Shown here: positions 7,718 to 18,339 of the stretch, one piece after another
Position numbering within the stretch: the stretch's first letter is position 1
Layout of the letters: the number at the start of each line of letters is the position of its first letter
Assembly (NCBI RefSeq): GCF_003217355.1
Contig: NZ_QJTK01000003.1
Location: forward strand, 101,528-165,527
Length of the DNA: 64,000 nt
Reading direction: 5' to 3'
Origin: Rhodobacter viridis
GTDB lineage: Bacteria > Pseudomonadota > Alphaproteobacteria > Rhodobacterales > Rhodobacteraceae
Position numbers and translations under genes: made by a program
Notes under the pieces: generated by a model
What the model was told of the DNA's origin: nothing
Databases searched by the model: none
What the model saw: only the letters and a program-made list of their open reading frames with translations

Positions 7718-8230
7718 TTATTGCGCGGCGGCAGGGGCGGTCGCGGTCAAGAGCGCCTCGGCCACGGCTTCGGTCGATTGCGCCGAGGCGGTGCCGACAG
7801 CGGCCAGCGTTTCCTCCGGCCCGGTCACTGTCAGCCCGGCCTCGGTCAATTTCGCGGCCAGCGTCGCGCCATCGGTGCCAAAGACCGGCGCCACATCGGC
7901 GATCTTCGCGTTCATCACCTGCATCGCCAGCGCGAATTGCGGCGGGCCCGAGCGGCCCTCGCCCGAGGGGATCGCGAAGGGGATCGAGATCACCAGCGAC
8001 ACGACCAGCGCGATCCACATTGGCGCGCGTTTCACGTAATTCGTCACCGAGCGCCAGTTCTTCCAGACGTGCAGCACGAAGGGCAGGATCAGCACCATCG
8101 ACAGGATTTCATGCATCTCGCGGAAGGTCGCCTGCCCGACATGGAAGAAAAGGGCGACGCCCGAAACAAGCGAGATCAGGAACAGCCCGGTGATGAAGGG
8201 CGTGGCGTATTTGTTGAAAAGATCGTTCAT
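7718..8230 (-). CDS. membrane protein with DUF4405-like helices
   Basis: This 170-residue inner-membrane protein has three predicted helices: about 12-30, 42-60 (with His residues HEILSMVLILPFVLHVW spaced as in heme-binding cytochrome b-like domains) and 70-90. A soluble Ala/Thr-rich C-terminus follows. The arrangement matches DUF4405-type proteins, which resemble small cytochrome b subunits; heme binding here is inference. It is a lone leftward gene between the asparaginase terminator and pepT. Confidence 0.6.
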   Translation of the reverse strand: MNDLFNKYATPFITGLFLISLVSGVALFFHVGQATFREMHEILSMVLILPFVLHVWKNWRSVTNYVKRAPMWIALVVSLVISIPFAIPSGEGRSGPPQFALAMQVMNAKIADVAPVFGTDGATLAAKLTEAGLTVTGPEETLAAVGTASAQSTEAVAEALLTATAPAAAQ

Positions 8231-8359
8231 CTGACTGTCTTTCTGTGGGACCGGAGCCTGCCCCGGGTGCCTTGGGAGGTTTCAGATTTCAAACGCGAAC
8301 GGCCGCAACTTCCGTCGCGGCCGTGGAAAAATCCGTGATGTCGAGGCTGCGGCAGGCTG

Positions 8360-9598
8360 TCACACCGCCTTGGCCGCCATCTGCACCAGCCGCAGGCAGA
8401 CCTGCGTCGCCTTCTCCATGTCCTGCACCGAGACCCATTCCAAAGGCCCGTGGATGTCCTGCATGCCGGTGAAGATATTCGGGCAGGGCACGCCCATTTC
8501 GGTCAGCCGCGAGCCATCGGTGCCACCGCGGATTGGCACGGACAGCGGTTCGATGCCCTCGGCGCGGCAGGCGTCCCGAGCCAGATCGACCGGGGTCATG
8601 TCCTTTTCCAGCCAATAGCGCATGTTGCGATACTGCGGGCGGATCGTGCAGGTGATCTCGGCCCGCGGTTCGGTGGCGGCGACAGCGGCGCAGACTTGCT
8701 GCAAAAGCGCCCCGCGGGCGGCCAATCCGTCGAGTTCGAAATCGCGCAGGATGATCGAAAACTCCACCTCGGCCGCCGTGCCCGCCATGTTGGTGATGTG
8801 CCAGAAGCCCTCGCGGCCGTCGACCACCTCGGGGGTTTGCGTCGCCTGCGGCAGCATCTCGATGATCTTCGCCGCCAGATGCAGCGCGTTCACCATCTTG
8901 CCCTTGGCGGTGCCGGGGTGGGTGGACACGCCCTTCACCTTCACCTTGGCGCCATCGGCAGAGAAGCTTTCATATTCGATCTCGCCCACAGCGCCGCCAT
9001 CGAGCGTATAGGCGAAATCGGCGCCCAAGTCCGCAGGCAGCCGGGCATCGACGCCGCGGCCGATCTCCTCGTCGGGGGTGAAGGCGATGCGCAGCTTGCC
9101 ATGCGGGATCTGCGGGTTGGCGATCAGATGCTCGGCCATCGTCATCAGGATCGCGACGCCCGCCTTGTCATCGGCACCCAGAAGCGTCAGCCCCGAAGCG
9201 GTGATCAGATCATGCCCGACCTTCTCGCCCAGATAAGGGTTGGCAGCGGGCGAATTCACCAGACCGGGCGCATCCGGATAGGTGATCTCGCCGCCATTGT
9301 AGCCGCGAATGACCCGCGGTTTCACGCCTTCCGCATGATAGGCGGGGGCGGTGTCCATATGGGCGAGCATCCCGATCACCGGGCCTTCCGCCGTCGCGGG
9401 CACCGTGGCCAGAACGGCGCCATAGTCGGTCACTGTCACCTCGGCGGCGCCGATCCGGGTCAGTTCCTCGGCCAGCATCCGGGCCAGGTTCAGCTGAATC
9501 GCGGTCGAGGGGGACGACGGGCTTTCCTCGTCGCTTTGCGTATCGACGGCGGCGTAACGGCACAGGCGCTCTTCGAGGCTGGGGCAAAATTCGGTCAT
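8360..9598 (-). CDS. pepT: peptidase T (tripeptide aminopeptidase)
   Basis: A cytoplasmic zinc aminopeptidase that releases N-terminal residues from tripeptides. The 412-residue length equals the family norm. M20-family metal motifs are visible: LAHMDTA (about 79-85), GADDKAG (first bridging Asp), TPDEEIGRG (catalytic Glu and metal Glu), YTLDGG and the C-terminal [16 protein letters not shown] His motif. The ATG at 9598 diverges from tex about 105 bp away. Leftward end region 8231-8359 contains an 8-bp GC hairpin (8299-8306/8317-8324). Confidence 0.93.
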   Translation of the reverse strand: MTEFCPSLEERLCRYAAVDTQSDEESPSSPSTAIQLNLARMLAEELTRIGAAEVTVTDYGAVLATVPATAEGPVIGMLAHMDTAPAYHAEGVKPRVIRGYNGGEITYPDAPGLVNSPAANPYLGEKVGHDLITASGLTLLGADDKAGVAILMTMAEHLIANPQIPHGKLRIAFTPDEEIGRGVDARLPADLGADFAYTLDGGAVGEIEYESFSADGAKVKVKGVSTHPGTAKGKMVNALHLAAKIIEMLPQATQTPEVVDGREGFWHITNMAGTAAEVEFSIILRDFELDGLAARGALLQQVCAAVAATEPRAEITCTIRPQYRNMRYWLEKDMTPVDLARDACRAEGIEPLSVPIRGGTDGSRLTEMGVPCPNIFTGMQDIHGPLEWVSVQDMEKATQVCLRLVQMAAKAV

Positions 9599-9703
9599 GT
9601 CGGACTCCTTTGGTGCAATGGGACGCGGCCGGGCGGAAGTGTCAAGACTTGCCCCGTGACGGCGGCGCGGCTACATCACCCTTCCGGTCGAACGGAGGAC
9701 CCC

Positions 9704-12013
9704 ATGGACACCGCCACCCGCATTGCCCGCACCATTGCCGAGGAAATCGCCGCCACCCCCGCCCAGGTCACCGCCGCGGTGGGGCTGCTGGACGAAGGCG
9801 CGACCGTGCCCTTTGTCGCGCGCTACCGCAAGGAAGTGACCGGCGGGCTGGATGATACGCAGCTGCGCAAGCTGGCGGAACGGCTCGATTATCTGCGCGA
9901 ACGCGAGGCGCGGCGGGCGGCGATTGTCGCCTCGATCACCGAACAGGGCAAGATGACCGACGAGCTGGCGCTGTCGCTCGCCCGGGCCGAGACCAAGGCG
10001 GAACTGGAAGACCTGTATCTGCCCTACAAGCCGAAGCGTCGCACGAAGGCGATGATCGCGCGTGAAAACGGCCTTGGCCCGCTGGTCGAGGCGATTCTGG
10101 CCGATCGCAAGGCGGTGCCGGAAAAGCTGGCCGAGGGCTACCTTTCTGAAGCCGTCGCGACGGTGAAGGATGCGCTGACCGGCGCGCGGGAAATCGTCGC
10201 CGAAGGGCTTGTCGAAAACGCGGCGCTTCTGGGCAGCCTGCGCGAGTTTCTGGCGCGCGAGGCCTACATCACTGCGAAGCTGGTGGACGGTCAGGCCGAG
10301 AAGGGCGCGAAGTTTTCCGATTATTTCGATCACCGCGAACGCTGGGCCGATGTGCCCTCGCACCGGGCGCTCGCCATGCTGCGCGGCTCGAATGAAGGCG
10401 TGCTGACGCTCGACATTGCCCCCGACGAAGACGGCGTCGCCCGGGCCGAGGCGATGGTGGCGGCGGCGCTTGAGGCGAAGACCCAGGCGCCGGGGGATGT
10501 CTGGTTGCGCTCTGTCGCGGGCTGGACCTGGCGGGTGAAGCTGAGCCTGTCGATGATGCTCGATCTGCTGTCCGAAATGCGCGGCCGCGCGCAGGACGAG
10601 GCGATCAAGGTCTTTTCGCGCAACCTCAAGGATCTGCTGTTGGCCGCGCCCGCGGGCGCCAAGGCGACGCTGGGGCTGGACCCGGGCATCCGCACCGGCT
10701 GCAAGATCGCGGTCGTCGATGCGACGGGCAAGGTGCTGGCGACCGAGACGGTCTATCCCTTCCCGCCGAAATCCGATCTGCGCGGCACGCAGGCGACGCT
10801 GATCCGGCTGATCACGGCGCATAAAGTCGATCTGATTGCCATCGGCAACGGCACGGCCAGCCGCGAATCCGAGCGGCTGGTGGCGGAAACGCTGAAGCTT
10901 CTGCCCGCTTCGGTGAAGGCGCCGACCAAGGTTGTCGTGTCCGAGGCCGGGGCCTCGGTCTATTCGGCCTCGGAACTCGCGGCGAAGGAATTCCCCGATC
11001 TCGACGTGTCCTTGCGGGGCGCGGTCTCGATTGCGCGGCGGCTGCAGGACCCCTTGGCGGAACTCGTGAAGATCGAGCCGAAGTCGATCGGCGTCGGGCA
11101 ATATCAGCATGACGTCGATCAGTCGAAGCTGGGCCGGGCGCTGGAAGGTGTCGTCGAAGACGCGGTGAACGCGGTCGGCGTCGATCTGAACACCGCCTCG
11201 GCGCCGCTGCTCGCCCATATCTCGGGCCTCGGGCCGGGGTTGGCCGAGGCGATCGTGGCGCATCGCGATGCGAATGGCGCCTTCAAGAGCCGCAAGGAAC
11301 TCCTCAAGGTCAGCCGCCTTGGGCCGCGGGCTTTCGAACAATGCGCGGGCTTCCTGCGCATCACCGCGGGGACCGAGCCACTGGATGCCTCGTCGGTCCA
11401 CCCCGAGGCCTATGATGTCGCCCGCGCCATCGTGAAGGCCTGCGGGCGGGACATTCGCGCGCTGATGGGCGACACGGGGGCGCTTTCGAAGCTGCGCCCG
11501 CAGGAGTTCGTGACCGAGAAATTCGGCCTGCCGACCGTGCGGGACATTCTGGCGGAGCTGGAAAAACCCGGGCGCGACCCGCGGCCGTCCTTCGTCACCG
11601 CGACTTTCGCCGAGGGGGTCGAGGACATCAAGGACCTGAAACCCGGGATGCAGCTCGAAGGCACGGTGACCAACGTCGCGGCCTTTGGCGCCTTTGTCGA
11701 TATCGGCGTGCATCAGGATGGGCTGGTGCATATCTCCCAACTCGCCGACCGCTTCGTCAAAGACCCGCATGAGGTGGTGAAGGCGGGCGATGTGGTGAAG
11801 GTGCGGGTGACCGAGGTCGATGTTCCGCGCAAGCGCATCGCGCTCACCATGCGCAAGGATGGGGGCACCTCGGCCCGCGAGGACCGCGCCGCCCGTGGCC
11901 CCGAGGCGCCAAAAGGGCCGAAGGGCAAACAGCCGATGTCGGCCAGCCCGAAGACCAGCCAGGCGACCGGCGGCTTTGGCGCGGCGCTGCTGGATGCGAT
12001 GAAGAAACGCTGA
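9704..12013 (+). CDS. tex: Tex-family RNA-binding transcription accessory protein
   Basis: A cytoplasmic nucleic-acid-binding protein thought to influence transcription. The 769 residues match the family length. In order: an N-terminal helical Tex region, a YqgF/RuvC-like domain ([17 protein letters not shown], about residue 325), a helix-hairpin-helix pair ([17 protein letters not shown], about 503), and an S1 RNA-binding domain near 645-715 ([19 protein letters not shown]). A basic linker follows. ATG 9704 follows a strong ggagg. It ends head-on against the cNMP/CBS gene. Confidence 0.94.
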   Translation: MDTATRIARTIAEEIAATPAQVTAAVGLLDEGATVPFVARYRKEVTGGLDDTQLRKLAERLDYLREREARRAAIVASITEQGKMTDELALSLARAETKAELEDLYLPYKPKRRTKAMIARENGLGPLVEAILADRKAVPEKLAEGYLSEAVATVKDALTGAREIVAEGLVENAALLGSLREFLAREAYITAKLVDGQAEKGAKFSDYFDHRERWADVPSHRALAMLRGSNEGVLTLDIAPDEDGVARAEAMVAAALEAKTQAPGDVWLRSVAGWTWRVKLSLSMMLDLLSEMRGRAQDEAIKVFSRNLKDLLLAAPAGAKATLGLDPGIRTGCKIAVVDATGKVLATETVYPFPPKSDLRGTQATLIRLITAHKVDLIAIGNGTASRESERLVAETLKLLPASVKAPTKVVVSEAGASVYSASELAAKEFPDLDVSLRGAVSIARRLQDPLAELVKIEPKSIGVGQYQHDVDQSKLGRALEGVVEDAVNAVGVDLNTASAPLLAHISGLGPGLAEAIVAHRDANGAFKSRKELLKVSRLGPRAFEQCAGFLRITAGTEPLDASSVHPEAYDVARAIVKACGRDIRALMGDTGALSKLRPQEFVTEKFGLPTVRDILAELEKPGRDPRPSFVTATFAEGVEDIKDLKPGMQLEGTVTNVAAFGAFVDIGVHQDGLVHISQLADRFVKDPHEVVKAGDVVKVRVTEVDVPRKRIALTMRKDGGTSAREDRAARGPEAPKGPKGKQPMSASPKTSQATGGFGAALLDAMKKR

Positions 12014-12029
12014 GGGCCCCCGCCCTCAG
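12010..12029. terminator. short hairpin between convergent genes
   Basis: ctgagggc (12010-12017) pairs with gccctcag (12022-12029) around cccc. It overlaps the tex stop codon and lies 9 bp from the end of the opposing gene. There is no T tract. Confidence 0.5.
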
Positions 12030-12037
12030 CTGCCCCC

Positions 12038-13864
12038 TCAGCTGACCGCCGCGCGGCCGTGGCCGATCGCGGATTGCATCGTGCGCACCACCACGAAAGC
12101 ATCGCGCAGGTGCGAGCGTTCCAGATCGCTCAGGTCCGAGGGGGCGAGGAAATTGTCCGCCGGCCGCCCGGATTTGATCAAGAGCGCCTGATTTTCCAGC
12201 CGCATCGTCGCGATCAGGTCATAGGCCTCGATCAGATCGCGCGCGCCAGCGGCCGAGACCACCCCGGCTTCCTCGGCCGCCTTCAGCCGGGCGCGGGTGT
12301 TCGAAGGCACCAGCCGCCCCTGCAGCGCATAGATCCGGGCAAGGTCCACCACCGGCACCACCCCGTTCATCTTCATGTCGATGTGGTTCCTGTGCTCGCC
12401 CGAGCGGATCGTGGCGAAGCTGCGAATGAGCCCGAGCGGCGGCGCATGCTTCAGCGCAGCCGCGGTCATGTGCATGACAAAGACCGAATTCTGCGCCGCC
12501 ATCGCCAGGGTTTCGGCGCGCAGATCCTCGAACATCGCGATGCCGCCGCCGCCGATCGGGCGCAGGTCGAACATGACCGAGGCCAGCATCTGCGCCTCGG
12601 GATCGGGTCGCGAAATCCAGCCCGCGAAATAGTCGCGCCAGACCCGCAGCGGCTGACACCAGCGCGGATTGGTCGCCATCATCTCGCCCGGGCAATGCGC
12701 ATAGCCGCAGGCATGCAGCCCGTCGCAGACGATCTTCGCCAAGGCGCGGAAATAGTCCATGTCCGCGGTCGTCGCGCGATCATCAAGGATCAGGCAGTTG
12801 TCCTGATCGGAGACGCTGCTTTGCTCCTGCCGCCCCTGCGAGCCGCAGGCGAGCCACAGATAGGGCACCGGCGGCGCCCCCAGCGTGCGTTCCGCCATCA
12901 CCAGCAGCCGCCGCGTCACCGCATCGGCAATGTCGGTGATCAGCCGCGTCACCACATCGGGGCCGTGATGGCTGCCGATGAGCTGCACCAGCAACTGCGG
13001 GATGCGCGCGGTCACCGCGGTCATCTCGGCCAGCGTCTCGGCCGAGACCACGTCGCGGATCAGCATCGCCGAGGACACGGCCTGAAACCGCGTCAGGTCG
13101 GTTTGCGTGATCATGCCGACAAACTTGCCGTTCTCGGTGATCGGCAGATGGCCGATGCGGCGCTCGAGCATGATATGCAGGATGTCGGACCCCAGCGCCG
13201 TGGGCGGCAGGCTGACCGGGTTCGATGTCATCACCCGCGCCACCGGAAGATCGAGCGGCTGCGCCTCGGCGAGGATCTTGTTCGACAGATCACGCTGCGT
13301 GACGATGCCGAGCAGTTTCTCGCCCGGCTCGACGACGCCCAGCGAAGACACATGCGCATCGCGCATCATCCGCGCGGCGTCCAGAACCGTCGTCTCGGGC
13401 GTGCAGGCGAGCGGCTTGCGCGCCACCAGATCGGCCACCTTCTGCGTCGCGATATCGGTCGAGACCTTCTCGCCGCGCTTCCTGTTGAAAAACCGCTCGA
13501 ACGCCGGATAGGTCTCGATCAGCCGCTTGAAGGTCGGCGTGGGCAGCACCAGACAGATCGTCTGCTCGCTGGCCTTCGCCTGCGTCGCAGCCAGCCCGTC
13601 GCGCAGGATGCCGCGTTCGCCGAACGAATTGCGCGGACCCAGCAGCGAGACCAGCCCGCCATTGCCATCGGTGATTTCCACGGCACCCTGTTTCACCAGA
13701 TAGAGCCCGCCGATCGGGGTCTGATAGACATAGATCAGCGAGCCCGGGCGGAACTCCATCCGGCGAAAGGCGGCGGCAACGGTTTCGAGTTCCTCGCGCG
13801 GCAGGGTGTCGTAGGGGTGGACCGTCTCCAGAAAGGCGATATGTGCCTCGCGATCGGTTTCCAT
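12038..13864 (-). CDS. cNMP-binding / tandem CBS / DUF294 nucleotidyltransferase-like protein
   Basis: A 608-residue cytoplasmic signalling protein. Residues about 10-130 form a cyclic-nucleotide-binding beta barrel (PIGGLYLVKQGAVEITD). Residues about 155-285 hold two CBS repeats (DAHVSSLGVVEPGEKLLGIV and RRIGHLPITENGKFVGMITQ). Residues about 300-460 form a GlnD-like nucleotidyltransferase domain (WLACGSQGRQEQSSVSDQDN), and the rest is the DUF294 C-terminal helical domain. The start at 13864 has aaggaag upstream; an in-frame ATG at 13966 lacks one. In many bacteria such a gene pairs with a DnaQ-like exonuclease or acetate permease; neither is adjacent. Target and nucleotide are unknown. Confidence 0.85.
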   Translation of the reverse strand: METDREAHIAFLETVHPYDTLPREELETVAAAFRRMEFRPGSLIYVYQTPIGGLYLVKQGAVEITDGNGGLVSLLGPRNSFGERGILRDGLAATQAKASEQTICLVLPTPTFKRLIETYPAFERFFNRKRGEKVSTDIATQKVADLVARKPLACTPETTVLDAARMMRDAHVSSLGVVEPGEKLLGIVTQRDLSNKILAEAQPLDLPVARVMTSNPVSLPPTALGSDILHIMLERRIGHLPITENGKFVGMITQTDLTRFQAVSSAMLIRDVVSAETLAEMTAVTARIPQLLVQLIGSHHGPDVVTRLITDIADAVTRRLLVMAERTLGAPPVPYLWLACGSQGRQEQSSVSDQDNCLILDDRATTADMDYFRALAKIVCDGLHACGYAHCPGEMMATNPRWCQPLRVWRDYFAGWISRPDPEAQMLASVMFDLRPIGGGGIAMFEDLRAETLAMAAQNSVFVMHMTAAALKHAPPLGLIRSFATIRSGEHRNHIDMKMNGVVPVVDLARIYALQGRLVPSNTRARLKAAEEAGVVSAAGARDLIEAYDLIATMRLENQALLIKSGRPADNFLAPSDLSDLERSHLRDAFVVVRTMQSAIGHGRAAVS

Positions 13865-14021
13865 GACGTCTTCCTTGACTGAGAGACAGCCTTTGCGGAA
13901 CGGCGGGTGAGGGGCGGCCGTCCCCGGCGCAGCGGCACCTGCCGCCACGTCATCCATCCTGCGCAAAGATCCCGCCCTTCGCCAGAGCGATTCCGGGGCC
14001 GGGCCAATTCGCCGCGTCTTC

Positions 14022-15977
14022 TCAGTCCCTTGCGAGCGCCTCGACAGGGTCGAGCCGGGCTGCCGCGCGGGCGGGCAGGAAGCCGAAGCTGACCCCGATC
14101 AGCGAGGAGCAGAGGAACGCCAGCGCCGCCACCGGGGCCGAGAATGAGAGTTTCATCGCGGTCTGGAAGGCGTTGAAGGTCGAGCCTGCTACCAGTGCAA
14201 GGGCAACGCCCAGCAGCCCGCCCAGAAGGCAGATCAGCACCGCCTCGATCAGGAATTGCGCGACGATATCGGACCGCCTTGCGCCGACCGCGACCCGCAC
14301 GCCGATTTCCGCCGTGCGTTCGGTGACCGAAACCAGCATGATGTTCATCACCCCGATGCCGCCGACCACGAGGGAAATCAGTGCGATGGCGGCGACAAGG
14401 ATCGTCATCGTCTGCGTCGTCTGGGTGATCGTGTTGCGGATCGTGTCGGCGTTTTGCAGGAAGAAATCCTTCTTGCCGTGGCGTTGCTGGATCAGCGCCG
14501 AAATCTGTCCCTCGGCATCGGCCATCGTCGCGGTATCGGCCACTTTCACCGCGATCGAGTTGATCGTGTTCGAGCCGGTGATCCGAACCGCCGCCGTGCT
14601 GAAGGGGGTGAAGACGCGCACCTGCGTCGGCCCGAAACCGGAGCTTGTCGCCTCGACCCGGCCGATGATGCGCAATGGCACCTTGCCGATCAGGATCGTT
14701 TTGCCCAGCACCGGGCCGCCTTGCGGGAAGAAGGCTTTATATGCCTCGGCATCGAGCACGGCGACCTGGGCGCGGGCGTCGATCATCGCCTGATCGATCA
14801 GCATGCCCTCGCGCAGGGTCAGACCGCCGACGTCGAAATAGCCCGCCGAAACCCCGCGCAGCGAGACCGAGGTGGTGGTCGCGCCCAAGGTGGCGGATTT
14901 TTGCGTGCTGATCTCGGGCGAGACCGAGGCGGCAAAGGGTTGCGCCGCCAAGGCCACCGCATCGGCCACGACCAGCGTGCGGATGCGGCTGGCCATGCGG
15001 TCGCCAAAGCCGGTGCCGGGGCGGATGGTGATGGTGTTGGTGCCAAGCGCGGAAATGCCCGAGAGCACCTTTTCCTGGCTGCCCTTGCCAAGCGCCACCA
15101 CCGAGACGACCGAGGCGATGCCGATGATGATGCCGAGCATGGTCAGGAAGCTGCGCAGCCGGTGCGCGGCCAAGGCCCGCACCGCCATCCGCGCGGCCTC
15201 GACGATGCGCCCGGCGAAGGCGGCGCTGCCGCCGCGGGCGGTCTCGGGGCGCTCAAGGGCCGCGGTCGGGGTCTCGGGCGGGCCGGGGCGGCTGTCCGAC
15301 AGGATCGCGCCGTCACGGATCTGGATGATCCGACTGGCGCGGGCCGCGACATCTGGATCGTGGGTGATCACCACGATCGTATGGCCGCGCGCATGCAGGT
15401 CGTCGAAAAGATGCAGCAGTTCCGTGCCCGACACGCTGTCGAGCGCGCCGGTGGGCTCGTCGGCGAGGATCACCTCGCCACCGTTCATCAGCGCGCGCGC
15501 GACCGAGACCCGCTGCTGCTGCCCGCCCGACAGCTGCGAGGGGCGATTGTGCAGCCGGTTGCCAAGGCCGAGCCGGGTCAGCAGCGCCTCGGCCCGGGTG
15601 GCGCGGCGCTCGCCCTCGGTGCCGGCATAGATCGCCGGGATTTCCACGTTGCCGAGGGCCGAAAGCGAGCCCAGCAGTTGATAGCGCTGGAAGATGAAGC
15701 CGAAATGCTCGCGCCGGAGCTTGGCGAGCGCGTCACCGTCGAGCCCGCTCACGTCCTGCCCGTCGTAGGCGTAAGTCCCGCGGGTCGGATGGTCGAGACA
15801 GCCGATCAGGTTCATCAGCGTCGACTTGCCCGAGCCCGAGGCGCCGACGATGGCGACGTAATCGCCGCGCCAGATATCCAGATCGATGCCCTTGAGCACC
15901 GAGACCGCCTCGTCGCCGATCACGTAATCCTTGCCGATGCCGCGCAGGCGGATGATCGGCTCGCCGCGCGCGCCCAT
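14022..15977 (-). CDS. macB: MacB-type ABC exporter (ATPase fused to permease)
   Basis: Inner-membrane ATPase/permease of a tripartite pump for macrolides, peptides or other substrates; the substrate is not deducible. The 651 residues contain an N-terminal ATPase (Walker A GASGSGKST about 45-53, signature LSGGQQQRV about 149, Walker B VILADEPTGALD), a membrane helix near 275, a large periplasmic MacB_PCD domain, and three C-terminal FtsX-type helices. It starts 1 bp after macA ends, forming an operon. Confidence 0.93.
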   Translation of the reverse strand: MGARGEPIIRLRGIGKDYVIGDEAVSVLKGIDLDIWRGDYVAIVGASGSGKSTLMNLIGCLDHPTRGTYAYDGQDVSGLDGDALAKLRREHFGFIFQRYQLLGSLSALGNVEIPAIYAGTEGERRATRAEALLTRLGLGNRLHNRPSQLSGGQQQRVSVARALMNGGEVILADEPTGALDSVSGTELLHLFDDLHARGHTIVVITHDPDVAARASRIIQIRDGAILSDSRPGPPETPTAALERPETARGGSAAFAGRIVEAARMAVRALAAHRLRSFLTMLGIIIGIASVVSVVALGKGSQEKVLSGISALGTNTITIRPGTGFGDRMASRIRTLVVADAVALAAQPFAASVSPEISTQKSATLGATTTSVSLRGVSAGYFDVGGLTLREGMLIDQAMIDARAQVAVLDAEAYKAFFPQGGPVLGKTILIGKVPLRIIGRVEATSSGFGPTQVRVFTPFSTAAVRITGSNTINSIAVKVADTATMADAEGQISALIQQRHGKKDFFLQNADTIRNTITQTTQTMTILVAAIALISLVVGGIGVMNIMLVSVTERTAEIGVRVAVGARRSDIVAQFLIEAVLICLLGGLLGVALALVAGSTFNAFQTAMKLSFSAPVAALAFLCSSLIGVSFGFLPARAAARLDPVEALARD

Positions 15978-15978
15978 C

Positions 15979-17172
15979 TCAGAACCCCATCATCGGCGGC
16001 CGATTGCGGCGGCCCGTGTCGGAATTCGCCGCCGAGATCGAGGGCAGCACGACCTCGTCCCCCTCGTTCAACCCGGTCACCTCGGCCAGCGTGTCGGTCA
16101 TCATGCCAACGCCGATCTTGCGCGTCTCGCTGCGCCCGGTCGCGGGATCGTAGACCTCCACCTCGGCCTTGCCGCCCGCGACGCGCGGGATCGTCGTCAC
16201 CGGCACCGTCAGCACGTTCTTGCGCGCATCAAGGGTGATCGTCACCTCGGCCGACATGCCGATGCGCAGGATGCCCTCGGGGTTATCCACGTCCAGAAGC
16301 GCGTTGTAATAGATCGCCTCGTCGGTATCGATCGTGTCCGAGGTCTCGATGCTGGCGGGCGCGGGTTCCAGCGCCCGGAGCCGCGCCTCGAACGGCTGGG
16401 TGAGCGACGAGTTCAGGGTGAATGCCGCCGCCTGACCCGGTTTCACCGCCACCACATCGGCCTCGGAAATCTCGGCCTTCACCACCATCCGGTCGAGCTG
16501 CGCCAGCTTCACGATCGTCGGGCTGGAGGTGTTGGCGTTCAGCGTCGTGCCTTCCTCGGAGACGATCGCCACCACCGTCCCCGAAATCGGCGCCGCAATC
16601 CGCGTCCGTTCCAGTTCCGTCTCGGCCGAGCTCAGCGTCACCTGCGCCTCGTCGAGCTGCGCCCGAAGCCCCTCGAGCTCGGCCTTGGCGACATCCAGCG
16701 TCGCCTCGGCGGTCTCGCGGGTCTCGTCCGAGCTCAGCGCCTTCGAGTTCAGCGTCTTCTGCCGCGTCAGCGACAGTTCCGCCACCCGGATCGAGGCTTC
16801 CTTGGCCTTGATCTGCGCCTGCAACTGCTTCAGCGCCGCTTCTGCCCGGGCGACATCGGCGCGCTGATCGGAGCTGTCGATCTCGGCGATCAGATCACCC
16901 TTTTGCACCCGGTCGCCCAGCGCCACGGCCAGTGTCCGCAACTGCCCCGAGACCTGCGCGCCGACCGAAACGAGCTGCGCCGCCTCGATCGTGCCGCTGG
17001 CCAGAACCGTTTTCGACAGATCCGCGCGCGTCACCGTGGCGGTCGAAGGCGCCTGCGGTTCCTCGGCCGAGCCAAGCTTCCAGGCCGTGCCCCCTGCCGC
17101 CGCCAGCAGCACCACGAGGGAAAGGGCAATCAGGTTTTTCTTTCGCATCGGTCCCGGTCCAATCGACGCCAT
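15979..17172 (-). CDS. macA: MacA-type periplasmic adaptor (membrane fusion protein)
   Basis: Links MacB to an outer-membrane channel. The 397 residues have one N-terminal helix (KKNLIALSLVVLLAAAGG), a lipoyl/barrel-sandwich half (VSVGAQVSGQLRTLAV), a long coiled-coil hairpin (about 110-210) and a second lipoyl half (APISGTVVAIVSEEGTTLNA). ATG 17172 is chosen because agga lies 8-9 bases upstream; ATG 17148 is an alternative with a poor ribosome binding site. No TolC-like gene is adjacent, so the outer-membrane partner is elsewhere. Confidence 0.9.
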   Translation of the reverse strand: MASIGPGPMRKKNLIALSLVVLLAAAGGTAWKLGSAEEPQAPSTATVTRADLSKTVLASGTIEAAQLVSVGAQVSGQLRTLAVALGDRVQKGDLIAEIDSSDQRADVARAEAALKQLQAQIKAKEASIRVAELSLTRQKTLNSKALSSDETRETAEATLDVAKAELEGLRAQLDEAQVTLSSAETELERTRIAAPISGTVVAIVSEEGTTLNANTSSPTIVKLAQLDRMVVKAEISEADVVAVKPGQAAAFTLNSSLTQPFEARLRALEPAPASIETSDTIDTDEAIYYNALLDVDNPEGILRIGMSAEVTITLDARKNVLTVPVTTIPRVAGGKAEVEVYDPATGRSETRKIGVGMMTDTLAEVTGLNEGDEVVLPSISAANSDTGRRNRPPMMGF

Positions 17173-17370
17173 CGCGGCAGTCCTGTGTTCCTTACGCACG
17201 AGATAGGGGTTTCCGGCGTTTGTCATCGCCCCGAAAGCACTGCCGGATCCCCGATCACGGGATCGTGTGCCATCAAGCTGACGCGAAGGGCCGCGCTCTC
17301 TCCCTTCTTGAGTCACGCTTTGGCCGCAAAGCGGGAGCAGATCGGGCAGACAAACGGACTGGAGACCAAA

Positions 17371-17529
17371 ATGGCACGCAAGCTCATGGCCCTGATCGCG
17401 AAACTGCGCGGTTCCGAAGATACGGTGTTCGCGCATCGTGTGTCGATGCTGGCCGAAGCCGTCACGCCCGGCCGCCTGCACGGTCCGCTTTCGCCGTTCC
17501 GCTTCGTGGCGCAGCGTCGCGCAGTCTGA
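17371..17529 (+). CDS. 52-residue small basic protein
   Basis: A short ORF starting at ATG 17371, with ggactggag upstream, reads MARKLMALIAKLRGSEDTVF and continues with more basic residues (RRAV end). It has no membrane helix and a probable N-terminal amphipathic helix. It diverges from macA (198-bp gap) and ends immediately against the mipZ stop, the tight packing expected of a real gene. No family is recognised. Confidence 0.55.
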   Translation: MARKLMALIAKLRGSEDTVFAHRVSMLAEAVTPGRLHGPLSPFRFVAQRRAV

Positions 17530-18339
17530 TCAGAAATCCACCGTCACGCCGGGCAGGTTGAGGTCGCGCACCAGATCGCGCAGCTCCTGCCGGGCGGCGA
17601 TGTTCGAGATGTTCAGGTTCTCGACGCCGAGATCGCGCAGATCGAGCAGCGTCATGCCGCGCGGGAACAGCTCGCGGAAGATCACCCGCTCCGAAAACCC
17701 GGGCGCGACGCGAAAGCCGATGCGCTTCGACAGCTGTTCCAGCGCTTCCCCCACCTTGCGCTTGTTGTGCGCCTGCTGCGAGCTCATCCGGTTGCGCAGC
17801 ACCAGCCAGTCGATCGGCTTCAACCCCGCGCGGGCGCGCAGCTGCCGTGCCGACCAGACCATTTCCGAATAGATCGACGGCCCGGTGACCTTGGAGGTCT
17901 CGGGATCGATCCGGGCGAGCAGGTCGAAGTCGATGAAGCTGTCGTTGAGCGGCGTGATCAGCGTGTCGGCCAGAGAATGCGCCACCTGGCTGAGACGCGT
18001 ATGCGAGCCGGGGCAGTCGATCACCACGAAATCGCAGATCGGGTCCAGCTCGGCCACGACCGAGGATAGCCGGTGGTCATAGGGGTTCTCGCCGGGGGCG
18101 AGCGTCGCCGCATCGGCCTCGGGCAGTTCTCGGTATTCGGGCGAGGGCAGATCGAGCCCTTCGCGCGCCATGTAGGCCAGGCGATTCTCGACATAGCGGC
18201 CGAAGGAGCGTTGTCGCAGGTCAAGGTCGAGCGCGCCGACCTTCTTGCCCATGCGCGCCAGCGCGGTCGCCACATGCATGCAGGTGGTGGATTTGCCCGA
18301 GCCGCCCTTTTCATTGCCGACAACGATGATATGCGCCAC
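17530..18339 (-). CDS. mipZ: MipZ-like division-site-positioning ParA-family ATPase
   Basis: In Caulobacter and Rhodobacter, MipZ binds the ParB-origin complex and keeps FtsZ away from the poles. The 269-residue protein begins with the deviant Walker A of ParA/MinD ATPases (NEKGGSGKSTT, residues 9-19), and has switch motifs LDLDLRQRSF (about 38-47) and VVIDCPGS (about 104-111). The length and the C-terminal FPRGMTLLDL segment fit MipZ better than ParA or MinD. No DNA-binding extension is present. It stands alone, leftward, and is cytoplasmic. Confidence 0.88.
   Translation of the reverse strand: MAHIIVVGNEKGGSGKSTTCMHVATALARMGKKVGALDLDLRQRSFGRYVENRLAYMAREGLDLPSPEYRELPEADAATLAPGENPYDHRLSSVVAELDPICDFVVIDCPGSHTRLSQVAHSLADTLITPLNDSFIDFDLLARIDPETSKVTGPSIYSEMVWSARQLRARAGLKPIDWLVLRNRMSSQQAHNKRKVGEALEQLSKRIGFRVAPGFSERVIFRELFPRGMTLLDLRDLGVENLNISNIAARQELRDLVRDLNLPGVTVDF

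Noticed and set aside
8299-8324. Terminator after pepT
   Set aside because: An 8-bp GC stem is present, but a T run does not follow it in the direction of pepT transcription.
9671-11770. Long minus-strand frame over tex
   Set aside because: It is antisense to a clear tex gene, Arg/Gly/Gln-rich, and has no recognisable domain.
15931-17529. Long plus-strand frame over the macA gene
   Set aside because: It is a GC-rich antisense frame of macA. Only its last 52 codons, with their own ribosome binding site, are supported.
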